This document shows, piece after piece, positions 7,890 to 17,718 of a stretch of 64,000 nucleotides of DNA. Origin of the DNA: Leishmania martiniquensis. Lineage: Eukaryota; Euglenozoa; Kinetoplastea; Trypanosomatida; Trypanosomatidae. Numbering within the stretch: position 1 is the stretch's first letter; every line of letters starts with the position of its first letter. The notes beneath the pieces are model-generated. The model was not told where the DNA came from, did not search any database, and saw only the letters and a list, made by a program, of their open reading frames with translations. Position numbers and translations under genes: made by a program. Location of the stretch: assembly GCF_017916325.1 (NCBI RefSeq), contig NC_090160.1:67001-131000 (forward strand), written 5' to 3'.

Positions 7890-10514
7890 CTACGCAGCAG
7901 GAGGACGCGGGCGCCGGCGCAGAAAGGAGGCGCGGTGCAGTCTATAATGCGGCTCCTCCTGCATAAACTCTTCAAAGGACAGCGCTCTGGGTTGGCGGCG
8001 CTGCTGCGACGGTGAAAGAGCCGTGCTGTTTCCCTCGTGACTGAGTGCGGAGCCGTCGCCGTGAATATGCGAGATGTGCGCCGAGGAGGTGTTCGGGATG
8101 GGAGACATGCGCGGTGGCGTGAACCGCTGCGGTTCGACGGCGGCAGGTTCGTCATGGCGGCCGCCAACCACTGGTGTGGCCGTGTAGCTGGAGGCGTCCG
8201 CAAGGTTCTGCCGCACTGACGGTTTAGTGAAGTACTGCGCCAGATCTGTTCGAAAGCTGCACATCTCAGCTTTGAGCTCGCGCAAATGGGTCTCGTATGT
8301 GTTTTGCAAGCAATGAAGCAGGTTGTCAGACGGTGGCGGTGGACCACGCGCAACCTCCTCCTCTTCTCGGCGCTTCATGAGGTTCTCCAGCTGAAGCCGC
8401 TGAACGCGCTCGCTCTGCAGCGCAGCCAGCGCGTCACGCAAGCGATACTCTACCTCCGTCGCGCGCTCCTGCACAACGCGCAAGTCCTCTTCTGCGATGC
8501 CGCTGCTCGTGCGCGAGACGCGCGGTGGCCCCGGCTGTGCCTCGGCCGCTGCTCGCGCTACGTCTGCCGCACGGCGCGCCTCCTTCACAGCGGCCTTGTC
8601 AGCAATGGACGCTCGCTCCCTCTTGCGCAACTCCGACTCGAGATCCAGAATTCGCTGCCGATACCTCCGCTCATTCGCCACGTGCGCCTCTATCTCACGT
8701 TGGTGGAGCGCCACCAGCTCCGTGAGCTCCTCCACACGCGCCTCGAGGATTGCCACGTCGCTTCGCAGAACGCGCTCGGCGTGATCGCTGCCGTGCTGCC
8801 CTGCCCCTGCGTCTTGCTCCTGCCGCGGATCCCGTCGCGAGTGCTGTTCCGCTGTCACGGGCTCACTTCTCTGTAGCGCCGCGGGCCGATTGCCCTCACA
8901 GACGCGATGCTGTGCTAGTAGCTCTCGACGAAGCGCGTCGTTCTCGCTGACGGCTGCGTTGCACGATACCCGCAGTGCCTCCAACTCTGCTTTCAGCTCG
9001 CGACTCCTCCTTTTGTGCAGTCTGACGTCCTCCCTCGTATCGCGCAACTCTCCCGCGCACTCGCGCATCTCCGCACGCAGTCGGCCCATAGCCCGCTCCA
9101 TCACCACACGATACGTGTCAAGTTCGTGCCGCGCGGCTGAGCGGTCTTCCGAAGCGCCACGCTGTATCGACTCGCGAGGCGAGAGTGCCGCGTGCCCCAC
9201 CGGCTCCGTCTGCACCGCACTGTTTTCCTTCACGCCGCGAAAATCCTCCACCAGAGGTGTCGCTAGTGATGCCGCAGGAAGGTCAGAGGCGCTCTCAGTC
9301 ATTCGATCCTGTGCGGCCGCAGGCGTGTCCACGAGGTGAACCTGAGAAGCAGAACTGCAGTGTGCCGAATTCGCCGATGCGCCGCCGCGAGATGCAGCGG
9401 CGCCCACGTGCATTGGCATCTCACTCTTTCTCGCCCTGAGCTCAGAGGCTGTGTCAGCACCCGCGTTCTCCACAGCTGGCGCCGGGGCAGCTTCAACGCC
9501 GTGAGCAGACACGCCGCTCGCACCCGCAATCGCTGCGGGGTGGCCGCCATGTGGTGGGGCGCTGGATGCGTCTAGTAGAGAGATGCGGGAGCTGTACAGG
9601 CGTGCGGCCGTCTGCGCCACGGCGAAGGCCTCTTGGAACGTTTCCGGCTCCCTCGCCTCAGCCAGGCTCACGGGTGAGAAGCACGCGACCCACGCCCCTG
9701 GCTGCTGCCCGAGCAGCGCCGGCTTCAAGAGGTAGAGCAGCTTTGTTGCCGTGAAGGTGACCGTTGGGGAGCGACACTCCACCAATGCCGCGGCCGAGGA
9801 GACCGCATGACGCGACGACTTCATCCCACGAGCGACCTCCTTCACCGTAAAGGAGATGAGCTGCATAGTCGTGTTTGGTAAGCCAGTGGACTCATGAAAG
9901 GCGAAAATGAAACTGATCAGCTGGTGCTTGAGGTCGGCGAAGGCAGCCGTGATGCGGTGCAGTACGCTGTCCAAGGTTGCCTCCGAGTCCAAGACCACGT
10001 ATTGCGCGTCCTCGACAGAGGTGAACTGCTCATGCGTATCCTCGAGTATGGTCGGCTGCCCAACAGCAGCACCACGGCTACGGCCTGGCATCATGTCAGT
10101 CAGCGTGTTGTTGTCCTCCAGTGTGGTAGCACTTACAGAGACGGAGGTGACGTTTGGATGGGCAACGGCGGCGCGTGCAGTGCGAGCCAAGATGCCCTCT
10201 ACCGGATCTAGTAGTGTGTAGCGACGGTGCCAGGATTGACCATCGATCACCACAACTGCCTGTGACGCACGGTTCGGCGTCAGCACTGTGGCAAGGAGAG
10301 GCTCGACCACCTCATCCTGCAGCTGCGTCGAGGAGCGTGTGTGCACATCGAAGTTGAGCGTTTTCCGCGCCCGACTATCCACGACATCCACGACGGTGAT
10401 GCTCGTCGCTGTTGTGTACAGAGAATAATAGCGCTCGATTTGCTGCGCGGCAGCTGCGTTGCCATGCTGCGCCGACAGCTCCGATTTGTCAAACTCACGC
10501 ACGCAGACGAGCAT
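7890..10514 (-). CDS. Kinesin-like protein with degenerate, motor-dead head (874 aa)
   Basis: Residues 1-315 align with the kinesin motor fold in order: beta-1 MLVCVRE; the FDVHTRSSTQLQDEVVEP segment; GQSWHRRYTLL (92-102) where motors have GQTGSGKTYTM; LISFTVKEVARG (219-230) in place of the switch II LVDLAGSER; and the terminal KLLYLLKPALLGQQPGAW helix plus ACFSP strand (258-281), matching KLTRLLQDSLGGN and SP. The Walker A lysine, the switch I SSRSH and the switch II DxxG are all lost, so it should not hydrolyse ATP. Residues about 330-450 are disordered, about 455-725 form a long coiled coil, and the tail is Ser/Pro-rich. It may be a cytoskeletal scaffold or the non-catalytic partner of an active kinesin, as Vik1 is in yeast. 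The start is the ATG at 10514; the open frame runs eight codons further to a GTG, which I reject. Confidence 0.9.
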   Translation of the reverse strand: MLVCVREFDKSELSAQHGNAAAAQQIERYYSLYTTATSITVVDVVDSRARKTLNFDVHTRSSTQLQDEVVEPLLATVLTPNRASQAVVVIDGQSWHRRYTLLDPVEGILARTARAAVAHPNVTSVSVSATTLEDNNTLTDMMPGRSRGAAVGQPTILEDTHEQFTSVEDAQYVVLDSEATLDSVLHRITAAFADLKHQLISFIFAFHESTGLPNTTMQLISFTVKEVARGMKSSRHAVSSAAALVECRSPTVTFTATKLLYLLKPALLGQQPGAWVACFSPVSLAEAREPETFQEAFAVAQTAARLYSSRISLLDASSAPPHGGHPAAIAGASGVSAHGVEAAPAPAVENAGADTASELRARKSEMPMHVGAAASRGGASANSAHCSSASQVHLVDTPAAAQDRMTESASDLPAASLATPLVEDFRGVKENSAVQTEPVGHAALSPRESIQRGASEDRSAARHELDTYRVVMERAMGRLRAEMRECAGELRDTREDVRLHKRRSRELKAELEALRVSCNAAVSENDALRRELLAQHRVCEGNRPAALQRSEPVTAEQHSRRDPRQEQDAGAGQHGSDHAERVLRSDVAILEARVEELTELVALHQREIEAHVANERRYRQRILDLESELRKRERASIADKAAVKEARRAADVARAAAEAQPGPPRVSRTSSGIAEEDLRVVQERATEVEYRLRDALAALQSERVQRLQLENLMKRREEEEVARGPPPPSDNLLHCLQNTYETHLRELKAEMCSFRTDLAQYFTKPSVRQNLADASSYTATPVVGGRHDEPAAVEPQRFTPPRMSPIPNTSSAHISHIHGDGSALSHEGNSTALSPSQQRRQPRALSFEEFMQEEPHYRLHRASFLRRRPRPPAA

Positions 10515-11304
10515 TACAGAGCTGCTTCTTTTCAACACAGCAAAGGCAGCTTTCCTGCTTCTTCCGGGCGGGTCGCTGCGCGAAGCTCACATGCACGCAC
10601 ACGCTACCGCCACAACCTCACGTAGACGTCTGGACAACACAGCGAAAGAGGGACGGGTAGAAGAGGGGAAGGTGGCGTGATACACAGATCGGGGGGAGCA
10701 CATAGACTAGACCGCAGCCGTTGCGTCACAGAGACCGTCAACAGCACTCGCTTACGCATACGCAAGAGCAAAAGGCTAAGGTTAGGAAACGCGACAGGTA
10801 CCTCGGCAGCCGTACACCCAGTTGCCCAGAAAGGGCACAGGCAAGGGCGGGCTTGGTGCGGAAGAAAACATTCGACGCTCACACGCCCCTGCCTGGGACG
10901 TCGAGCGCTGAGTGCATCAGCGAAATATATATATATATATGTGTGTGTGTGTATTTGTATGGTTGCGGCTGGGAAGGAGAGGGGGAAAGGCCCTGGTGCG
11001 ATTCACACAGGCGAGGAACACAACGAAGAGCCAACACCTCATGCACGCACACGCAGGCACAAACTGTGTCCGAGAGGGCCGGCCAGATGCGTCTTTGTCC
11101 AGCGCTACTCAGGGGGCCTGCGCGCGCCCTTCCGTGCCCGCCTATGTACATGGAGGGTGGCCCACAGGCATGCGCTCCCCACGGGCCATCACGAAGCGAG
11201 TCATCTCGCGCCAGCCGACACAAGAGCGAGAGAGAAGGCATGAACGCCCGACGCCGTGCGTGCGCAAGACCCCAGCTATGCATGCCCGCCTCCATCGTCC
11301 TGTT
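10515..11304. other. Intergenic region with AT/GT microsatellite
   Basis: Between the LC8 stop and the kinesin-like start. It includes an (AT)n-(GT)n run at 10925-10952. No coding frame with gene-like composition was seen. Confidence 0.7.
10925..10952. repeat. (AT)n followed by (GT)n microsatellite
   Basis: A compound run of alternating AT and then GT on the plus strand in the spacer after the LC8 gene. Confidence 0.9.
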
Positions 11305-11574
11305 CTACGCGGTCTTCCACAATAGCACTGACAATTGTCCAACGTACAGGTAAATGAAGTTTTTCGTCTCGTGCTCAACATCGGCACCGAAATTGCGCCC
11401 CACAATGCAGTGCCACGTGGGGTAGTAGCGCTTGTCGAACTCGCGCTTGATGTGCGCGGCCATCTCCTTCTCTAGCTGATGCCCTTTGATGGCTTTGGTG
11501 GCGATATCTAAGGCGTCTGCCTGCATCTCTGGACTCATGTCCGCCACCTTAACGTCGAGCTTCCGCTCGCTCAT
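11305..11574 (-). CDS. Dynein light chain LC8 (89 aa)
   Basis: A canonical LC8/DYNLL protein, of normal family length. It begins [17 protein letters not shown], has the helical region [23 protein letters not shown] and the [21 protein letters not shown] core, and ends in the [15 protein letters not shown] strand. The Tyr-Tyr-Pro-Thr-Trp-His-Cys block is the family signature. LC8 dimerises and binds TQT-type motifs in dynein intermediate chains and many unrelated partners, including coiled-coil scaffolds, where it promotes dimerisation. In flagellates it is part of axonemal and intraflagellar transport dyneins. Trypanosomatids usually carry more than one LC8-like gene, so this need not be the only copy. 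The ATG at 11574 is unambiguous. Confidence 0.97.
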   Translation of the reverse strand: MSERKLDVKVADMSPEMQADALDIATKAIKGHQLEKEMAAHIKREFDKRYYPTWHCIVGRNFGADVEHETKNFIYLYVGQLSVLLWKTA

Positions 11575-12592
11575 TCTCTCGCCAAAAGAGCGGTGATGCG
11601 TGTCAAGTACGAATCGTCGTCTGCACGCGCTACAGTGCAGCTTCTCGTTCTCTGTGTTCGATGCAGATCTGCTCTTTCGTCACGGACTCGATCGAGCGCA
11701 GTTGCGCCAACGACAACTACGCGCTTGTTCGTTCGCTTGAGGTGCGCGGGGGGAGAGGAGGGAAGGGGGAGCAAAGAAAAGGGGTGACGATGAAGCGGCG
11801 CCTGTGAGCGCTCGAGCACTCGAAAGCAACAGGTCGTAGGGCGGTTGGAGGGTGAGGCAGCAGCGGTCTAAAGTGATGCGTCCCGCCGTGTGTGCACACC
11901 CTGCGAAGGCGGTCGTGAAAAAGAGGAGGGAGGAACACCTCCGAGAGGTACGGGCGGCGATGACGATAAGAAGGATGCAGAAGGTTGCCATGATGAGGTG
12001 AGGACGCGAGGAAGAGGGCCGGAATACGGCCACACAACAGGTGTGCCGCGCGCGCGGTCTCGTGGGTACACCGGAAGAAAACGACAAGCTCGGCTCCACT
12101 CCTTCCCATCCCCTCCCGCTGGAGCGCACGCTCACTCGACAAGAGGCGCCCACAGCCGCGTGACGTACCGAGTGGTAAGAGCCACAGAGCATTCAGTGGC
12201 GCAGACGCACATATGCGTCGTCACAGCCGCCCCCATGCACCGTCACCTCCTCATGAGACCCGCTCCGTTACCTTCGTCTACCCTTTGGCTTCTCGCAAGA
12301 AGGAGCGACAGAGGGCGAAGATACTGAAGGAATAGCGGGCTGAGAGAGGGCATATCCGCCCCCTCACTACGCCCGCTTCCCTCCAAACCTCCTCACCCCT
12401 CAGTATCTTGGACGCTCAACGCACACACGTGCCAGCACAGAGTCACACTCAGACATACACACCCACCCACCCACCCACACACACACATACAGACATGCAA
12501 GTCTGCACCAACAACACATTCTGTGCAGACACGCACGGACGGCAAAGAGAAACCAAAGAAAGACGTGCCGCACGCGCTCCAACGCATATTCG
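11575..12592. other. Intergenic region, no gene supported
   Basis: Spacer between the 1182-aa coiled-coil gene and LC8. A plus-strand (CCCA)n/(CA)n tract lies near 12458-12487. ORFs are low-complexity and overlap in several frames, which suggests UTR. Confidence 0.7.
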
Positions 12593-15500
12593 TCACTCAG
12601 CAGGTTTGGGCACCGACTCCGCTACATCATCTGCAGCATCTGGCGATGTGGCCATTGCCTGGGGAAGCACCTCGCTCACACCACCAGATGAGCTTGCGCC
12701 CGCTACCTTGACAGTCACGCCTTCTGGCGCCCGCTCCGTTCCTTCTTCGTTTTGCGCCGGCCCACTCGGCGCCGTGCAGTCGGGCACCCCCACACACCCC
12801 ACAGCGGGGCCACCGCCATCAGCGGGCACCAAAGGCGGAGCGGCCGCTGATGCTGAATACCTTGGAGCTACCTCCGCACACGCCTCCACACGCTGGGGTG
12901 TCGCAGGGCTCTCCGCTGGATGTGTGAGCGGGACAGGGGCCATCGCACCCACGTGCGGAGTCGGCGTCAGAGCAGTCGCGGGCGCCGCCGAAGGCTCTGC
13001 TAGCGGTGGTGATGCGGCGTTCGCGGCGGCCATCAATTGTTGCAGCTGCGCTCTCAGCTGCTCGTTCTCCAGCTTGAGAGAGCTTTGCTTCTCCATCACG
13101 TTTTTGGTGATGGCGAGAAGCCGCTGATTCGCCGCCTCCATGTCGGTTGTTTTCTTCTCTGACTTCTGCAAGCGCTCGCTCATCTCTAGCCGCTCTGCCG
13201 CCATACTCGTGAGCTTCGCCTCGAGCAGCGAGGAGCGGTGCTCAAGTGCACAGATCTGCGCCTCAGGCGATGGAGGCGGCACCACGCTTGCAGTCCCCGC
13301 AGCGCTGCTACCCCCGACAGAGTTGTCTGGCACCTTTGAAGCGGCAGCAGCACACAGGCCGGCAGCCTGGGCGCCCGAGAGACTCTTCAATGAAACCTTC
13401 AACAACCCCGCCTTGTGCAGCGTATCTTTCAGCACACGAACGATGTTCATCATTCCGGAGCGACTCAGTGAGTCGACTAGCAGCGCGTCCTCGGCCTCCT
13501 CTGCCCCTGTATCTAGCTTGTTACCGCGCCCAATATCCACCTCTCTCCCAGCACCCTCGGCGCGATCGAGACGCAGGGCGCGGATTTCCGCGTCCAGGTT
13601 GCCAAGCGATTCCTGAAGAGACGAGAAGAGGTCTGTGAGGCGAGCCGCCGTGGGGTGCAGTACGGCCGACGAGGGCTCTTCTTCAGACGTCGGTGTGCCT
13701 GGCAGCTGAACGAGGCCGGTCAGCTGAGTCTGAAGTGCAGCATTCTTCTCCATCAACGCGGACTCCCTCGCCAGGCTCAGGCGCAATTGGTCACTGAGAC
13801 GGCTCGAATGCCCTTGCAACACCACATGCTCGCGCGCCAGCTCTTTGAGACGCAGCTCCGCGTCGTCCTTCTCAGCGACAGCCTGCTTGACCTCGCTCAA
13901 GGAGCGCTCGCACACCTGCTTAGCCGCCGCCAGCTGATTCTTGAGCACCTCGATGCGCTCCGTGGCCTCAGCCACATTCAGCGAGTCCTCCACGGGAACG
14001 TCATGCATCAGTGCCCGCTCCACCACCGTCACGTGGTTCTTCTCTAGCAACTCCTGGCAAACGCTCACCTGTGCTCGCAGCCTGTCTCGCTCGGCCGTGA
14101 TACGGCGCATCTCTGCCATCAGCTCACAGACGTACTGCGCATCTGACACCGACGCGTCTACAAGCTGGGACCTCTCGGCATCCGTGCTCTGCAAGGACGA
14201 GCTCAGCAGTACAAGCGCCTCTCGCAGCGCAAACCGAGACGCGCTGAGGACCGCATTCAGCTTCTCCATGGATTCCTCCGATGCAAGGGATGAGGCTACA
14301 AGTGTGCACGACTCGGTGCCGTCGCGGCTACCGGTCGTCCGCGCGCCTTCACTGGGTCGGCCCTCAGCTGCGGGAGGTCGAGTCCTCGCCATCTCCGCCT
14401 CTCGCACTTGTGCCCACTGACGCATCAGTTCCTCAATCTGATCGGCGCATAGCTCTCCGTGCACCGCTGCAGAGTCCTTCAGGGCCGCCGTTGTGGATAA
14501 AAGACGCTCCGCTTGCGCTTCGACCACCTCCACCTGCTGCCTCCACGTGGGGCTCGCGGAAGGCAGAGCACTGAGGTCCACAGGGATCACCTGCAGAGCT
14601 GCTGCGCTCAGTTCCGCGTTCGCTTGAGCGACCCGCTGCAGGGCTGCCGTGGCCTCCGTGGCCGCGGCACCGTACTCCCTCGACACGCGCTGGGCAAGGA
14701 AAAGTTGCCTCTCGGCTCGTGTAGCGGCCTCCTCGAGGCTACGCACACGTGTGGCATACTCGCCGCGGAGTTCTTGAAGAGCCATCGCCACCTGGTCTGT
14801 CTCGGCATCGCGCTGTAGCTGCTGTACTTGGGCAGATAAGCGGGTCGCGTCCGCCTGCGAGCGCTGAAGCTCGTCGCGGCACACCTTTAGATTTACGGCA
14901 AGCTGAGCGGCGTCATCTACGACCTCTGTGTATGCCCACCGCAGTCGCTGCATCTCCTGCGAGATGGCTACGTCCATCTGCGGGTGGAGGCGCTCCCGCA
15001 CCATATCCGTGATGCGCCGGTCCGCAATCTCGCGACGCTGCTTCTCTTCCAGGTAGCGTTGGTGCACGACGAGGGCGTCATGTTGCACGCGCTTCACGAC
15101 GCCCTCCAGCCGCGTGTAGCGCTGCTCTGACTCTATGACTCGAGCCTCCTGCTGCTGCCACGAGTCGACCAGATCGGTCAGCGTCATCTCCCTGTGCTCC
15201 AGCAACCTGAGCGCAAAGTAGTGCGGCGCACTCGACCGCAGCGACGGCTCGGGAGGTGGCGGGGGGGTGCTACTCCGCTGCACCTCAGCGGACGCGTCCA
15301 AAGACGCACCCGCCATTTCGGCCCGAACCGCCGCCACAATATCGTTGAACCCAAGGTGCTGCTCCAGTAGCCGTACGTGGCGCTTTGCTCGGCGCATGTC
15401 TGCCCGCGCCGACTCGACGTAGCGGCTCTTCTCTGCAAGCTGCCCCACTACTCGCATGAGCAACTCCACCTCCTGTTCATGGCGAACCAGTCGGTTCTCG

Positions 15501-16141
15501 GCAAAGGTGCAGGCTGCCTGCAGCTTCGCCACGAGCACGTCACGCTGCATCGCCTCAATCTCAGCCTGGAAAGCGCGTGAAGAAGCACTCTTCACCTCGC
15601 TAAGGAGCGTTCGCGTGTAGCTTTGTAGTTGTTGCACAAGAGTGCTATTCAGTTGCCGCTCGGCTGACAGCTCGGCATCGACCAAGGCAAGGGGCCCTTG
15701 AAGGGCATCATCAACGTGCGCCGAGAGGGCCTCGAAGACATCAGAAAGGCCCTTATCTGCTTCGTCTCGCAGCGACTGAATGAGTCGGTCCTTGACGCCA
15801 CTGCTCACCACGCCACGAAGGCGCGCGAGCTCGCTCGACACGAGCTGAGCAGTGTCCTGTGCATGTTGCTGATGATTCTTCGTCGACTGAGTCTGCAGCT
15901 CCCTTACCTGCTGCGCAAGCCGTGCTCGCTCATCGTTGAGGGTGAGCACGTACTTGCCGTTGATCGTAGCTATCGTGTTGACAATGTGGGTAGTATGGGC
16001 CAGCACGTCCTCAACGCGCTGCTCCTGGCGCTTTGCCTCCGCCTCACGCTCCCTATGTCTCTTGAACAGGCCTGCCGGGCGGGCCGAGTCGCTTCTAGCA
16101 GAGCTCTCCCTCTGAGGAAGCAGCATGATGCGTGACAACAT
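12593..16141 (-). CDS. Large coiled-coil protein, likely cytoskeletal (1182 aa)
   Basis: I choose the ATG at 16141 because a pyrimidine tract and then the first AG (16171-16172) lie just upstream; the open frame continues to 16468 through low-complexity His/Thr/Pro sequence that looks like UTR. A second ATG lies five codons in. From about residue 30 to about 1045 the protein is nearly continuous heptad-type coiled coil rich in Glu, Gln, Arg, Leu and Ala, broken by short Ser/Pro segments. The last 140 residues are Pro/Ala-rich and disordered. I see no enzymatic motif, transmembrane segment or GRIP-like C-terminus. Basal body, flagellum attachment or Golgi-tether roles are all possible. The composition resembles many kinetoplastid-specific cytoskeletal proteins, but no family can be named. 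Confidence 0.9.
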   Translation of the reverse strand: MLSRIMLLPQRESSARSDSARPAGLFKRHREREAEAKRQEQRVEDVLAHTTHIVNTIATINGKYVLTLNDERARLAQQVRELQTQSTKNHQQHAQDTAQLVSSELARLRGVVSSGVKDRLIQSLRDEADKGLSDVFEALSAHVDDALQGPLALVDAELSAERQLNSTLVQQLQSYTRTLLSEVKSASSRAFQAEIEAMQRDVLVAKLQAACTFAENRLVRHEQEVELLMRVVGQLAEKSRYVESARADMRRAKRHVRLLEQHLGFNDIVAAVRAEMAGASLDASAEVQRSSTPPPPPEPSLRSSAPHYFALRLLEHREMTLTDLVDSWQQQEARVIESEQRYTRLEGVVKRVQHDALVVHQRYLEEKQRREIADRRITDMVRERLHPQMDVAISQEMQRLRWAYTEVVDDAAQLAVNLKVCRDELQRSQADATRLSAQVQQLQRDAETDQVAMALQELRGEYATRVRSLEEAATRAERQLFLAQRVSREYGAAATEATAALQRVAQANAELSAAALQVIPVDLSALPSASPTWRQQVEVVEAQAERLLSTTAALKDSAAVHGELCADQIEELMRQWAQVREAEMARTRPPAAEGRPSEGARTTGSRDGTESCTLVASSLASEESMEKLNAVLSASRFALREALVLLSSSLQSTDAERSQLVDASVSDAQYVCELMAEMRRITAERDRLRAQVSVCQELLEKNHVTVVERALMHDVPVEDSLNVAEATERIEVLKNQLAAAKQVCERSLSEVKQAVAEKDDAELRLKELAREHVVLQGHSSRLSDQLRLSLARESALMEKNAALQTQLTGLVQLPGTPTSEEEPSSAVLHPTAARLTDLFSSLQESLGNLDAEIRALRLDRAEGAGREVDIGRGNKLDTGAEEAEDALLVDSLSRSGMMNIVRVLKDTLHKAGLLKVSLKSLSGAQAAGLCAAAASKVPDNSVGGSSAAGTASVVPPPSPEAQICALEHRSSLLEAKLTSMAAERLEMSERLQKSEKKTTDMEAANQRLLAITKNVMEKQSSLKLENEQLRAQLQQLMAAANAASPPLAEPSAAPATALTPTPHVGAMAPVPLTHPAESPATPQRVEACAEVAPRYSASAAAPPLVPADGGGPAVGCVGVPDCTAPSGPAQNEEGTERAPEGVTVKVAGASSSGGVSEVLPQAMATSPDAADDVAESVPKPAE

Positions 16142-16170
16142 GTAGGTGCGCAACAGATAGCAAAGATGCA

Positions 16171-16222
16171 CTGGGCGCCCGTGCCGTTGTATGTCGATTA
16201 AAAGGGAGGATTTAAAAAAGAC
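16171..16222 (-). promoter_or_regulatory. Probable spliced-leader acceptor for the 1182-aa gene
   Basis: On the minus strand, a pyrimidine-rich tract (about 16193-16222, including a six-T run and CCTCCCTTTT) is followed by the first AG at 16171-16172. That gives a 5' UTR of about 29 nt before the ATG at 16141. Confidence 0.6.
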
Positions 16223-16956
16223 GCCGCAGTTTCGCCCTCCAGAGGTCTTGAGAAAGAGTAATAAAGAGAGAGTACCAGTCCTATCGCGCTCGCCTTCGCC
16301 TTGTGTGTAAGTGTGTGTGTGTGAGGGGGGGGAGTGGGAAGGGGGCAGTGTGTGCCAGCGGGATAGAGAGAAAGGGAGTGGGTGAAGGGAGGGGCTGCCT
16401 CTAACGCGATAGTCTTCAACGCCTGCGTTCCTCGAAAGCTGATAAACCTTCCAACGTGTCGGTGGCAATGAAAGGCACAGGCGTCACAGTACCATAAGGG
16501 GCATAGATATGAGGTGAGGCGATAAGCGGCGCAACGGAGAGGAAAGGGGTGGGGAGGTGGGGACTCGAGGGCGTCGCGCAGCAGAGGGGGGAAAGCGTGG
16601 AAGGGGGAAGAAAGGCAAGCGAGCACATATGCGCGCTTCGGGGCCGCCGGCCAGCCGTTGGCAAAGAAAAAGCGCTCACTTCCTTTCGCGCTTTTGTTGT
16701 TGAGTGCGTGTAGGGGTGCGGAGGACACCGGAGAAAGTGTTCGGGGGTGAAAGGGGCGGCAAGTCGAGCGAAAGCTCGGTTGACACTAAAGAGGTGATGG
16801 AGAACACCTCCAGAGATGCAGGTAAACAAGGCAGAAGCAGCAGTGACGCGCAAGGTCGGCCAGGACGGCCGCGGAGCACACTTACACGCGTACCCAACAA
16901 GGAGGAAGTGAAAGGTGGAAGGGGGAGGCGGCAGGCGGCCGCAGCAAACCCGCCCT

Positions 16957-17187
16957 TCACGCCTCGCCTTCACCAGCCGGCGGGTAATGCCAGATGCGGC
17001 GAAGGGAAATCAGAATGCGGCTGTGGTGGCGCAGGCGAACGCTTGCGTTGGTTCCAAGAAAGAAGGCCGGCGAGGAAGCTGGCGTGTGTATGGTAGTGAA
17101 AGGGGAAGAAGTGGGCGCCAATGATGGCTGCCACCAGCGGTGAGCGGCGGCCAAGAGCTTCAGCGTCGCCATTATCGCTTTAGACAT
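16957..17187 (-). CDS. Candidate small ORF (76 aa), uncertain
   Basis: A minus-strand ORF beginning MSKAIMATLKLLAAAHRWW, with a basic, amphipathic N-terminus that could be a mitochondrial targeting peptide. It continues with a Ser/Thr/Pro linker and a basic stretch with RHHSR and ISLRRIWHYPP. My rough count puts third-position GC near 65 per cent, intermediate between spacer and the strong genes nearby. A CTGCAG acceptor preceded by a T/G-rich run sits immediately upstream of the ATG. No family is recognised. It could equally be chance ORF in the 3' UTR of the 688-aa gene. Confidence 0.25.
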   Translation of the reverse strand: MSKAIMATLKLLAAAHRWWQPSLAPTSSPFTTIHTPASSPAFFLGTNASVRLRHHSRILISLRRIWHYPPAGEGEA

Positions 17188-17718
17188 GAGCTGCAGTCAA
17201 ACACAAGCACGCACACATGCACACACACACACAGAGACTGACACGCAACGTCTACCTCGCTTCCTCCCCGCCGCTCTGCAGCCGCTGCTCTCCCCGCAGG
17301 GATGAAGGACTGTGATGCCCTAGCCGTCACCGCCACGAAAAGCGATTGGCGCTGCGAGTTGTCTCTGCAGGCATGTGGACGTACGCGCTGACGCATTCGC
17401 CTACGCCTCCCCCTCCCCGTGACCTCTGCTTCCATCAAATGAGGCACTGGCGGTGGAGGAGGCAGAGAGGAATGCGTTGACAGAAACTCGGTTGGTGGTA
17501 TGAGGCCGTCACATGTGCGTAGCAGAGGGGGGCGAGAAGAGGCCAACGCGCTCATCGCACCGGCCGCGTGAGTGGGGCAGCGCACGAGTAGCCACAAGAG
17601 CGTGGCCCGGCTGCTCGCCATATCGTACGTGTGCAGTCAGCATCTGCTGAAGAGACGGGCCACCTGCCACGAGAGTACGGCTAAAAGAAAGCTGGGTAAG
17701 CATGCAGCGCGGTAACCA

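Larger units (their letters stand above)
16142..17718. other. Intergenic region with one small candidate ORF
   Basis: A 1.6-kb spacer between two coiled-coil genes. It contains pyrimidine-rich (minus-strand) sequence, a plus-strand (CA)n run near 17217-17235, and the candidate 76-codon ORF listed separately. Confidence 0.65.

Noticed and set aside
8131..8145. GGTTCGA-like box suggesting a tRNA
   Set aside because: Inside the coding sequence of the kinesin-like gene and not followed by a matching acceptor stem.
12408..13127. 239-codon plus-strand frame
   Set aside because: Antisense shadow of the 3' end of the 1182-aa coiled-coil gene.
16142..16468. N-terminal extension of the 1182-aa protein
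   Set aside because: Contains the pyrimidine tract and AG predicted to be the trans-splice acceptor, so it is most likely removed from the mRNA.
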